Assembly (NCBI GenBank): GCA_009809945.1
Contig: WTPW01001232.1
Span: 46,958 to 110,957, forward strand
Reading direction: 5' to 3'
Source: Gigaspora margarita
Taxonomy: Eukaryota; Glomeromycota; Glomeromycetes; Diversisporales; Gigasporaceae
Length of the DNA: 64,000 nt
The notes beneath the pieces are model-generated. The model did no database searches. It saw only the letters and a list, made by a program, of their open reading frames with translations, and had not been told where the DNA came from. The translations under genes and the position numbers were made by a program. Shown in pieces: positions 33,668-44,218 of the stretch (position 1 is the stretch's first letter; every line of letters starts with the position of its first letter).

Positions 33668-33799
33668 GATATATACTAAAATAGAGTATTTTTTGTTTTA
33701 AACAGAGTCTAAATTTATAATTTATTGATAAAATTTTTTATAATATTGATTTTTTTTATTTTTATTAATAAAAATATAAAAAATTTTGCATTGTACAAA

Positions 33800-35040
33800 A
33801 GTTTACTACAGATTGGAAATCTTCTAATATATTTCTAATTCCAAAAAATCCAACTATGACTTTACTCTTAATCAAGTTCACCAATCTTTATAATTGAACC
33901 TTTTAAAAAATCTTTACAAAAATTTTCACTAAATGATTAGACCTAATTATCTCCAATAATTATCTTCTATCTAACTTAAACTTTGCTATATCCAAAAACA
34001 CTTCTACTTATATTTCTATATAAATTCTTATTATATAGTGCTGGAAACCTATACTCAATAGTTACATGGAGTATTTTAGTAGTATTTTAATTGTTTAAAT
34101 AGCTAAAACTTTTTATCTAAGAGGTTTTTAAAAAAATCTGACTAGTAACTTTGTAGAGCTAATATCAGCTCTATATGTGTGCCAAATATCTTTCAAAATC
34201 TCATCACTATAAAGAGTTGATGCATTTTGAAAATTGAAATTTTATATACAAATTATAAATTTACATATAAAATTTCAATTTTCAAAATGCATCAACTCTT
34301 TATAGTAATAGCACACATGTAGAGCAATATTAGCTTTACAAAGTTACCAATCAGATTTTTTTAAAAACCTCTTAAATAAAAAGTTATAGCTATTTAAACA
34401 ATTGAAATACTACTAAAATACTTTATAAAATTGTTGAGTATAGGCTTCTAGCACTATACTATTGAATATTATATTTTACACAATAAGAAGCTTGGATCTC
34501 TTTCAAGATATACCAAAAGTTTTGATAAAATCAATTTTTATATCTTTAAGATACCTATAAGAGAATTGGTATTCCTACTTTAGGTATTAATCTAATTATT
34601 AAACTATACTTTTTAACAATAGGCAAGAATTATTACTGCTTATGGTCTTACCTTTTTGGTTAATATCTAAACTGGAATAGAACAAGGAAAAGTCTATTCT
34701 TTACTACTTTGGAAAATTTGCTATAATCCAATACTCACCTTTATTCATTAAAATATTAAACCATCTGTTCAAAATTGCTATACAATTATCTTTGATAGTA
34801 TTACTAATACTACAACTACTAATATTTCAATTCCACTACTAGCTTATATAGATGATACTATATAACTTTGTGAAACTATACAAAATATTCTTAATAATAT
34901 ATCCAAAATTTATAAAATTAATAATATTAATGTTAAATTCTTCAAAATCTGACTTACTTCATATCTGAGCTAAACTTTATAAATTTTAAACAACTTTTCT
35001 TCTATTTAATAATCAAATTATTCTACCCAGAAAACTTATT
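33800..35040 (+). pseudogene. Decayed LINE reverse transcriptase fragment
   Basis: RT motifs survive through many stops: DWKSSNIFLIPKNPT (33810 onward, RT motif 1) and KIFTKIFTK, then an interruption by the foldback at 34040-34458, then GIEQGKVYSLLLWKICYNPI (motif B, about 34690-34750) and LLAYIDDTI (motif C, YIDD at 34844-34855). The sequence is far more AT-rich than the 21308 element, so it is a much older, separate copy or a different lineage. Confidence 0.7.
34040..34458. mobile_element. Foldback element inside the LINE relic
   Basis: Arms of about 205 bp are centred near 34253. AAAGAGTTGATGCATTTTGA and AAATTGAAATTTTATAT pair with their inverses immediately across the centre. The outer arms pair at GGTTTTTAAAAAAATCTGA and TAGTGCTGGAAACCTATACT. 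Non-coding. Confidence 0.82.
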
Positions 35041-35122
35041 TGTAGTGTTTGTAGTGCAAGTCCAGTTTGAATATTGCAGGTATTTGTGGTACTGTAATAT
35101 TGAGGTTATTTAATATATAATG

Positions 35123-35239
35123 CAGTGTTGTTACTAGAAGGCACTAGAAAAATATTGATAGTGTCACTAGAACCTTAAGTTCAAGTAATACTATTAATTT
35201 TTTTTAGTGGCTTCTAGTGAACTTCCAGTGACAACACTA
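35123..35239. mobile_element. Small hAT-like MITE
   Basis: 117 bp with ends CAGTGTTGTTACTAGAAG and the inverse of TAGTGTTGTCACTGGAAG. Flanking octamers ATATAATG and ATATAAGG match at seven of eight positions. Confidence 0.75.
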
Positions 35240-35249
35240 ATATAAGGAA

Positions 35250-36245
35250 GATAGGGGTATTGTAATTAGATAAAATTTCTTCTAATAAAAATATTTTAAT
35301 AAATAGTAACACTAAATCACACTACTGAAGTTCAATACCAGTATGCAGTGTAATATGAAGGTCAATATCAAACATAAACAAAAAAACTAAACAAAATTAA
35401 ATTTAATAGATATTAAGTTAAAGTTAATGCATGTCTGAATTGTGTGCCAGGTTAGTGCAAGACTACTAATCAGATTTCAAGATCAGGTGTAACATTACAC
35501 AATAAGAAAAATTCAAAACAAGCACTAGTCTTGCCAAAAAAATGGTTATTTCTCAAAATTTAAATAAGAAATCACCTTCTATGCTTCAATTAAAGGTTTT
35601 CCTTGAATGATTTTACTATATGTCTTGTTAACATTTAACCTTAATACAAATGTTAACCTTAACATTAATGAATTTTAAAGAATTTTGCACATTTCAGATG
35701 TATGATTGGCAACATGCATAACCTGGCACCCAATTCAGACATGCAAAGTTAATAGTTAGAGGTTAGAGTAAGGCATAAATATAGTAAAATTTCACAAAGA
35801 ATTTTTTTTTTAAAAAAAAAAATAGCGGTTTCATAGATAAAATTTTGAGTTAGAAATTTTTTTTTAAAAAAAATGGCAAAACAACAAAAATATTATATTA
35901 CACCAGATCTTTACATTACACTGCATTTAAAAAATTTGATTGGTGAAAATCATTGTAGTGTTGAGCACCAGTGGTGCAATTTAGTAAAACCATTAATAAA
36001 TATATAAATTTTCATATGACAATTACTATTAAACTATATTTAATAAAGAAGAAATTGCAGTAAAAAACCATTATTTCATAAAAATATTTAAATATAAATA
36101 TTAGTACACATAAAAATTGAATTTTAGAGGGATAGGGGATATTGTGATCAATTATTTGGTAGTGAATAGCTTTTTATCTAATGCCCGTTTTGGATTATTC
36201 ACCACCAAAATAATCGTCTTGACCACAATACCCCTGGTCACAATA
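35250..36245. mobile_element. Nested inverted repeats, about 1 kb
   Basis: GATAGGGGTATTGTAA (35251) faces the inverse of GATGGGGTATTGTGA (ending 36245). Inside, ACTAAATCACACTACTG (about 35310) pairs with the inverse near 35975. Further in, GCATGTCTGAATTGTGTGCC (about 35431) pairs with the inverse at 35722-35745. A separate 120-bp palindrome sits at 36126-36245. These are probably two or three foldbacks nested in each other, and the ends are approximate. Confidence 0.5.
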
Positions 36246-37070
36246 CCCCATCTACTTTATATGGGAATCGTTTAAAGCCAGGTACGTACATCATGAGATT
36301 ACCCGATATGTAACTCGGACCTGTCCAAACAAAACAAAGCGAGATGGCAAAGACAAAAACACAAAAAGTACAAAAACTAGTTATCTAAAATGGTCCTGGC
36401 CACTAAATAAAAGTGTTGGAAATGCGGTTTTTCTATATATAAACCGCTCTCTCTATCCTTCATCTAACCCAAACAATAATACCAGTCTTTAAAGCGACCC
36501 TCTTGGAATTTTTTTGAAACAGTTGTGTAACCCAAACAACCCAAATTTGATTTCCTCTAAATTTAATATTGTGTAACGATGCCCCGTATTTTTTGTAGCA
36601 CAAAATTGATGGTAAAATATTTATCCGCTATATCAATCATTTCCATTCTATTTTTAGATATTCATTTTCGTTCAAGGCCATATATCATTCTGAAATAAAG
36701 AATTATAATATGATATATTTTATTCGTATATATACTTTAAAAAATAAGAAAAATCATCTAAATACACTCTCTTTGGATCTTAGAAAAATATGAATATAAA
36801 AGATTTTGAATTTTACAAAGACTATTTCATATATATACTATATATTTGTGTCAATTGAGGGTATGTACTGTACGTACAAATAAAAATGAATCCATAGTTA
36901 ATGTAGCTAGCTCTCCAAGCACTAATTTGCTAAAAGTTATATTTTAAAAGTAAATGTTTAAATTTTTATAACCTTGATGGAAATAAAAGTTAAAATGGAG
37001 AGCTATGTCTACGGAGAGTTTAATATAATATTCATATACAATGATTTTTATTTTATAAATTATATCATAT
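36246..37070. other. AT-rich intergenic, 3' of the 219-residue gene
   Basis: No supported gene. Contains TACGTAC motifs near 36282 and 36870. Confidence 0.5.
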
Positions 37071-37730
37071 TTAATGTGGTTTTATATCAACACAACAGTA
37101 ACAAGGAAGATTAGTAATACAGAATTTATTCAACTTAGCGCCCCACAATGTTTTGATACCAATTGAAGAAGATTCGTTCGGTTTACTTTGAACAACATTT
37201 TTGTATATATCACCATCTTTGACAGTATGTTCAACTAAAGCTTGACCATGATTTGTATTAAAATTACTCAACGTGTCTCTGGCAGTAATACAAGGTCCAA
37301 TTAAAGAATCAAATTTATAATTTTTGATGAGTTCATTTATTTTATTTAGAATAGATGAATCTTCAAGAAGTTTTTCATATACTCGCTTCACGTATGGATC
37401 TGTCGAATATTCAAATACTATAAATCCATCTTCACTTAAAATCCAACTTGCTGGATATGAATTCTCTGGTGAATTCGCTGATGTAATGAACGCGGGTTCA
37501 CCTTTAAAATTATCAAAATTTTCAACCATAGCTTGTCCATCTTCCAAAGGTATATCATGACTATGAAGTAATCGAAGTCCTAACTCAATGTTTTCTTTTT
37601 TAGTTAATTGTTCAATTTTGCCTAATAATTCCTTAAATTCAGATTTTCTGTTCTCCAATTCGTCGCTCGCATTTTTAGGGAATGGTAAAGCATTATATTT
37701 TTTTGAGTCTAATTTGTTCAAACTTGTCAT
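37071..37730 (-). CDS. Uncharacterised 219-residue protein
   Basis: ATG at 37730 begins MTSLNKLDSKKYNALPFPKN. The frame stays open 48 codons further upstream with another ATG at 37874, but that extension is AT-driven and unlike protein, so I prefer 37730. The protein is soluble-looking, with no signal peptide or membrane segment. It has a charged helix (LENRKSEFKELLGKIEQLT), a middle region with HSHDIPLEDGQAMVENFDNF and PASWILSEDGFIVFEY, a GPCITARDTL block, and a Cys-rich end (CITNLPCYCCVDIKPH). I recall no named domain. Balanced composition and an uninterrupted frame argue for a real single-exon gene, perhaps lineage-specific. The plus-strand open frame at 37588-38091 is its antisense shadow. 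The divergent S9 peptidase gene starts 1.2 kb away. Confidence 0.72.
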   Translation of the reverse strand: MTSLNKLDSKKYNALPFPKNASDELENRKSEFKELLGKIEQLTKKENIELGLRLLHSHDIPLEDGQAMVENFDNFKGEPAFITSANSPENSYPASWILSEDGFIVFEYSTDPYVKRVYEKLLEDSSILNKINELIKNYKFDSLIGPCITARDTLSNFNTNHGQALVEHTVKDGDIYKNVVQSKPNESSSIGIKTLWGAKLNKFCITNLPCYCCVDIKPH

Positions 37731-38940
37731 TTTTAGGGCAATTGATAAATGTTTTAATATGGTAAGTTTAACACTCGTAGAAAAGAAAAAGCCGAGATTC
37801 ACTTTAGATTTTTGGATAGATTTATATAATTTTCGATCTAGAATTATAATCGATAAGATCTTTTGTGAAATCAAATCATGCCAAAAATGGATTGATTATG
37901 CATTAATTATTGTCCGTAAATATATGTCACACTTTTTGCTATTGAAATTTCCGGATAAGTATTTTCATTTAGGTAGTACAGTACGTACGTACGTATGTAA
38001 GAAAGTTTTTAGATTAGATTGTGAAATTGTGGAGTGTTTATTTTTTCAATGGGAAATTCGAAGTTTAGAAGCTCTATTATGTAATTTTTAAATAAAATAT
38101 TTAAATAAATATTTAAATAAAGTTTTATAGGTAATAATATCGGTTATACTAGAAAATTCTGAATTTATTGCAACATTCATTAATATACATAAATGAATAT
38201 TTATCAGTTCTAGACAGAGGACAAAATCTATTGGAAATTTCCATAGTTGGAAATTCCCCGCTTTTTTATATTCTTTATACACTCGATATAAAAAAATCCG
38301 GTAGTTTAATAATACTACTTCCAAATGGGTTTCTAAACTCCTGTTATAAAAAACATTACCAGAAAAAAGTCAGATGCCTAAAAATATTGTACATGTTATA
38401 TATCAGTTCGAAAGATGTGATAAAAAAAAAAAAATTCACTTACATTTACTGTGTGTCGAATTTTTACAAAATTCCTTGCTTCCTTGTAATCGATATAACT
38501 TTATATAGGAGAAAAATACAAAAATTTCTTGCTCTCTTGTAATTTATATTTCTTTATATAGAAAAAAACATTTATATTATAATTAATAAATTATTATAGA
38601 TGGTTTATATGTATAATTTATCCAAGTACGTACATATGTAAGTAAACTTGTTTTACAAATCAGGTCATTTGATGTCAGCAAGAATAATAACATGATTACG
38701 TGTTACTTAAAATCCAGTTATTAATCAATAAAATTCATTTACTATTTATGTTGTACATATATGTATTTTAAAATTAGCCGTTCTTTCCGCAAAATAATTT
38801 GGCCAGAATTATGGCATTACTAACCAAAACTATCCTGATATGCGTATCCGGAAGTATCATATAAACTTTTCCATTAATGCTTAGCAACGTTTTTTTTTTC
38901 TTATCAATACTCAAAATAATACGTATTAACACACATTACC
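37731..38940. other. Intergenic between divergent genes
   Basis: Holds the promoters of the uncharacterised gene (-) and the S9 peptidase gene (+). Contains TACGTACGTACGTA near 37982 and GTACGTAC near 38626. No supported gene inside. Confidence 0.5.
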
Positions 38941-41456
38941 ATGAACTGTTTTGAAGGTTTTCGTTTCTTATTCCAAATATTGAAAGCAGCCATATTTCCA
39001 TGGATTTCTTATACGGAAGCTATTATATGTCGTAAACTTCTTTATGGTAATCCTGATAGGTTATCACCAAAAATTTCTTATGATGGTAAATATCTTGCAT
39101 TTATGGCACCAAAAGATGATGTTATGAATATTTTTGTGTGTGATCCAAAAGATCCAAATAATAAAGAAAAAATAAAGGCAGTTACTTCTGCTAAGTATCA
39201 TGGAATAAGGGAGTATTATTGGACGTATGGTAACGAAATTTTATATTCTCAAGATTATAAGGGTGATGAATGTAAGTATTTTGAATATAAATACGATATA
39301 TATATATGTAGCTAATGTCATTTTCACTATATTCGGTTTTAGATTATAAGATTTATGCATTTATTATCGACACAAATCAAACCAAATGCTTGACCCCTTT
39401 TAATAAGACACAATCTAGGCTTGTTCATCTTTCTCCAAAATTTCCTCAAGATGCGATTATTAAAATTAATAAACCTGATCCTACTGCTTATAGTTTATAT
39501 AAAATCAATATTATAACTGGTGTTTATGCTTTAATCGAATCAAGTGAATATTCTTTTACTGAATATGTTGTTGATGATTCATTGAAATTTAGATGTGCTA
39601 CTAAAATAACTGATGATGGTGGAAAAGAAATTTACTTAAAAAATCAAGATTCTGGTAAATGGGAATTACTAATTACTTATGGAATGGATGATACTAGATC
39701 TTCCTATGTGATATCTTTAGATACCAGTGGGAATATGTATTTGGTTGATTCACGCGACAAAGAATTCAATGCTATTTATAAATTAGATACAAATGATAAA
39801 GAGAAAAAACTTCAACTCGTTGCTATGCCATATGATCAAAAAGCAGATATCAATAAGATACTTTTACATCCAACAAAAAGGATTCCTATTGCTTATTCAG
39901 TCGCTTATCTTAAAGATGATTGGTATCCTATTGATGAAAAAATTTCTCTCGACTTAAAAGTTTTAAGAGAATATAATAATGGTGAACTTGATATACTTTC
40001 TCAGACTTCAGATAATTCGATTTGGATAATAGCTTTTGAAAGTGGAAACCAACCTCCAAAATATTATCTTTATGATCGTTTCGAACAGTCTATTTTTCAT
40101 TTATTTGATTCCCGACCAGAATTAGAAAAATATGCGCTAGGCCAAGTTTTTCCACTCATTATTAAATCACGGGATCAATTAGATTTAGTTTGTTATCTTA
40201 CACTTCCACCAGGTGAACATGATTCTTCAACAGAATATATGCCAAAGCATCCTTTACCACTAGTTTTACGTGTTCATGGTGGACCTTGGACTCGCGATTA
40301 TTATTCTTTTAAAGTTGACTCTCAGTTTTTTGCAAGTCGTGGTTACGCTGTGTTAAATGTAAATTTTCGTTCTTCTGTTGGCTTAGGAAAGACTTTAATC
40401 CGTAAGGGTATAGGAGAGTGGGGAAAGAAAATGAATGATGACTTGATCGGTAAGCTAAATAATAAATAATGAAACTTTTTTTAAAATTATTATTATAGAT
40501 GAAATAATGATATGATTTGAAAATACATCTTAGTTGCGGTAGAATATTTAATTTCTAAAAATATTGTCATAAAAGAAAAGGTTGCAATTTATGGTGTAAG
40601 TTATGGTGGATATGCAACATTAGCTAGTTTGGCAGGTTTATCTTTGACAAAGGAGAACGATGCTGAGTTTACTTTTGCTTGTGGAATTGAATATTCAGGA
40701 CCTTCAGATCTTGGTATGTTTATTCATAAATCAATTTTCATACTATTTATTAATGATTCTTATTTTTTTTTAACATATATATATATATATTTATCAGTGC
40801 AATTAGTGGAGTAAGTGAACATTTGTCAATTATAATTCAAATATATATATATAAATATATTATTCGATCAATTTCTTTCAAATAGAAATATGCCTGAATA
40901 TTGGAGTTCCTCAAAAAATGAGCTTATGTATCGATTGGTTGGTGAAAGAAATATAACGAAAGAGGAAAAGAAAAAAATCCTAAAGTCACATAGCCCAATA
41001 AACTACATAAATCAAATAACTAAACCTTTACTGATTGCTCATGGTATGCTTAATAATTTTCTTAAATTATTTTTACTATTTTTAGTAACATTAATCGTAT
41101 AAATAGGAAAAAATGATCCTCGTGTAATATATAGTGGATCGTAAGTTTTTACATTTATTTGATTTAAGAATGTCCTAGAATTAACTATATTTTTATACTT
41201 TTATGAATGTAGGGAAAAAATTGCTCACGAACTTCATAATCGTAGTACACCCATTGCATATATTCTATATGATGATGAAGGACATGGATTGCTTAAGCCT
41301 GCAAATAGATATCTATTTGCTGCTTTTAGAGAAAAATTTTTATCTATCTATTTAGGTGGTAAATTTGAAGAGTTTGATTTTAATGAAGATGACATTAAGA
41401 ATTTAAATGACAAAATTATATACGGTAAGAAATTGTTAGGCTTAAATAATAAGTAA
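38941..41456 (+). CDS. S9 (prolyl oligopeptidase) family serine peptidase, seven exons
   Basis: Model: 38941-39271, 39343-40449, 40534-40713, 40798-40810, 40886-41043, 41107-41140, 41213-41456. Every intron is GT-AG and 62-84 bp long, and the phases join to exactly 689 codons (688 residues). The N-terminal part is the beta-propeller (GNPDRLSPKISYDGKYLAFM). The C-terminal alpha/beta hydrolase starts near HPLPLVLRVHGGPWTRDYYS. The triad is complete: Ser502 in GVSYGGYAT, Asp600 in GKNDPRV and His632 in DEGHGLLKP, with normal spacing. The length suits S9C-type acylaminoacyl/dipeptidyl peptidases, which release short peptides from protein ends. The exact specificity cannot be read. There is no clear signal peptide, so it is probably intracellular. 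The 13-base fourth exon is unusual and rests on phase and splice signals. The exon 3 acceptor at 40533 is preferred over 40499, which would bring in a stop. Confidence 0.88.
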
Positions 41457-43057
41457 TACTGGAAGGAATTATTAGAGAATCACTTCAATTGATTGAAATG
41501 ATCGAAATGTTCAGCAACTTCTCGGTTTAAATCTCATTTAGCGAATGCCTTGAAAAGTAATCTTAATATGAATTTTTAAAGTTTTTTGCCGCAATTTTCT
41601 TTAGAATTACCATATAAGCGTGAAATAAAGCCCAGGGTGTGTTATTTGAAATTAATCTTACTTATGTCAAAATTTAAATTACACCTCTGCGCGTTATTTC
41701 GAGTTTATACAATATTATAAGATTTAGCATTAAGGTTTGTTAAAAAAGAGTAGATGTCATTTTATAGGAGTTATACTTACAAATAAAGTCCTAAAATTTC
41801 AGATGTCATTCGTAATTATCGCTGTTATAACAGATAACTTGTCATTTTATTATGTTCGGGTTAAAACTCGCCACTTTATCCAATAATTCAGAATAGCTGC
41901 TTCATCTTTATTCCGTCTCATAATTATTAAGTCTATGTCAGTTAACACAAATTAAACCGACAAAGATATTATTTCGATGAAACAATCTCATTGTAAAATG
42001 CCGGTGATTTCCGTTTTGCATTAAAACAATTTCCGGCGTAATTATAAATACTCGCATGATATACTACTTCACAATTGTGGTTTCTAAATAAACATAGAAG
42101 TTAACCTGATTTGTTAATATTTTAACATTATTCATAATTTTCATTCGTCGTATAAGATATTTCATAAAGTCATTTTTAAGCTAACTTTACCAAATAAGAT
42201 ATTATGAGATTGTTATAGCATTCTTCTGAAACTAGGAATGGATACTGAGTCAATTTTTAATTGTGCAATTTTACGTTTTCAAAAAATATTTTAAGTTACC
42301 TACTACAAATATCATTATTTTCATAGAGATGCTAATTTAAAGCTGCATTTCGACTATGAATTTTTCTAATCGAGCAATATTTCAGACATTGACAGATTCC
42401 GTTGATGGAAATGCAATAATGGCGTGCGTACCTGCATTCCTTGTCAATAATTAGAATACCAACTTCAATACCAAATAAATGCCTTCTAATTTTTCTTTTA
42501 TTTTTCCTATTTTAATAATAAATAAATACTTTATTATATCCTATTATTATTATTAGCTAGAATTTAACCGGATTAAAACATATGAATAATCGAATTTAAA
42601 AGGTAAAGTCTGTAATTCCATATACTGTATTTCGTGGAGTTGGCGTAATTTCGATATGCCTATGCAAGTTATTTTCTCAATGATCAATTTTCTGAGTCCT
42701 AAGTTTATATAAAGTAATACGAATAGGTTATATAAACAATCAAATCGCGTTATTTTCAAAACGCCCATGGTATTATTTTTTTGAGTCAATTTTATAATAA
42801 CGCAATAAGTATTATTTAATACATTATATTTTAAGTAATTTTATTAAACTAAATCACCGAACACTTTATTATAAATATTAAAAAAAATTAAAATCATATA
42901 ATTACGAAAACATTATTTAAAATATATAGTTTATATTGACATTTTCTTTATATATTACTCTTAATTTTCATGTACGAATGTAAGCACAATATATTGAATG
43001 AATCTAAACCATTAGTTCGAGGTTCTAGGCAAAGTCGAAGTCTTAATACGTAAATAG
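41457..43057. other. AT-rich intergenic
   Basis: No supported gene on either strand. The 78-codon minus-strand frame near 42553-42789 has no family resemblance. The LTR element's 4-bp duplication ATAG (43054-43057) closes the interval. Confidence 0.5.
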
Positions 43058-44087
43058 TGTAACGAAGATATTTTGCTAGTATCTTCCAAACCTGTTATAT
43101 TTTTATTTAGTTTATTCGTTAAACTGTATATATTTTTAATTTTGTCTTAATATAAGTTATAATTAATTATACTAAAAAGGAAAATGGAAGGAGGCTTAGT
43201 GGCTTGGTGGCTTAAGTTATGTAAGAGCGTATACGCTCAAAATATCACGTATATATGATTACGCAGATTGTAGACAACCATGCCAAGAGCGTATACGTTC
43301 AAATAAGAGCATATACGTTCAGAAAAGAGCGAAAACACTCTAACCCAACAAAATGTATAAAAAGACCTTTCAATCAATAAAGTTGAAATAAGTTCCCTTT
43401 CACTGGAAATTAATACCATTGAATAAAATAAATATTTGTCCTTTGAATTCGACTTGTAACATTAATAAACCTTTCGGAACTCAATTCGATGGACTGAATT
43501 GACTCGTAACCTCAAAAGCGGTTTTATTAAGACTCGAATTCTATGTAATGAGATATGGTTAACCTTTCGAAATTATACACGTGACCCCTATCAACCTACC
43601 GATTGATCTATAGTAAAAGTCTTTAGTTGAAATATATACTTGATAAATGTTGTTTCTTTTAGATACTACTTCCCTTGCTAGAAGATTTAGAGCTTACTTT
43701 GCCCTTCGAATTAAACTTCTGCACCTGTGGGAAATTCTTGAACTTACACATATCGATATCACCTGATCAGAATCTGACTCAATATCAGACTACCATAAAC
43801 CCTGTGATACCCATTTTGATCCCACCTTCCCTTTAGATTATATCTTATTATTATTTTATTGATATCATTTTATTGATATCTTCGATATTAGCATCGCCAG
43901 CCTCCGTGTCTTTATTTTATTGTGGTGATTTCGTAATAAATCATCCCTTTGGTCTCCACTGATTGCATATTCAACTTTAATCCAACCTTTTAATACTTAT
44001 TTATATCTCTCTTTCCATACACGGTTGGAGTTTAAATTGGCACTATTGTCTATATTGTTTTACCGCTCTCCCAATTCAACCATTACA
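43058..44087 (+). repeat. 5' LTR
   Basis: 1030 bp, starting TGTAACGAAG and ending CATTACA. Carries a phased palindromic site array (43225-43340) and a TATA-like box near 43355. The short open frame overlapping its end is not coding. Confidence 0.93.
43225..43367 (+). promoter_or_regulatory. LTR promoter: phased GAGCGTATACGCTC array and TATA box
   Basis: Site 1, GAGCGTATACGCTC (43225-43238), is a perfect 14-bp palindrome. Related sites start at 43287, 43307 and 43327, exactly 20 bp apart (GAGCGTATACGTTC, GAGCATATACGTTC, GAGCGAAAACACTC). GTATAAAAAGACC follows at about 43354. Four copies at the same spacing persist in the 3' LTR (51842, 51904, 51924, 51944). The arrangement suggests cooperative transcription-factor sites upstream of the element's start site. 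The factor is unknown. Confidence 0.6.
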
Positions 44088-44089
44088 TT

Positions 44090-44107
44090 TGGTACCAGTT
44101 GTGTAGA
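44090..44107 (+). other. Primer-binding site
   Basis: TGGTACCAGTTGTG begins two bases after the 5' LTR. TGG matches the CCA end of a tRNA, and the following bases would specify the primer tRNA, which I cannot name without a tRNA set. Confidence 0.65.
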
Positions 44108-44218
44108 TTTTGAAATAAACCGCTCGACCTTTTTGATTAAACCCAATACTTGTATTAGTTTTCTGTTACTTAAAATTAAATTTTTAATAAATTATAAACT
44201 TATCTCTGGAATTAAAAC

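Noticed and set aside
37731-37874. Upstream extension of the 219-residue gene to an earlier ATG
   Set aside because: The added residues are Ile/Lys/Ser-rich translations of AT-rich leader. The later ATG gives a better protein start.
37588-38091. Plus-strand frame of 167 codons
   Set aside because: It is antisense to the 37071-37730 gene and its composition follows from that gene.
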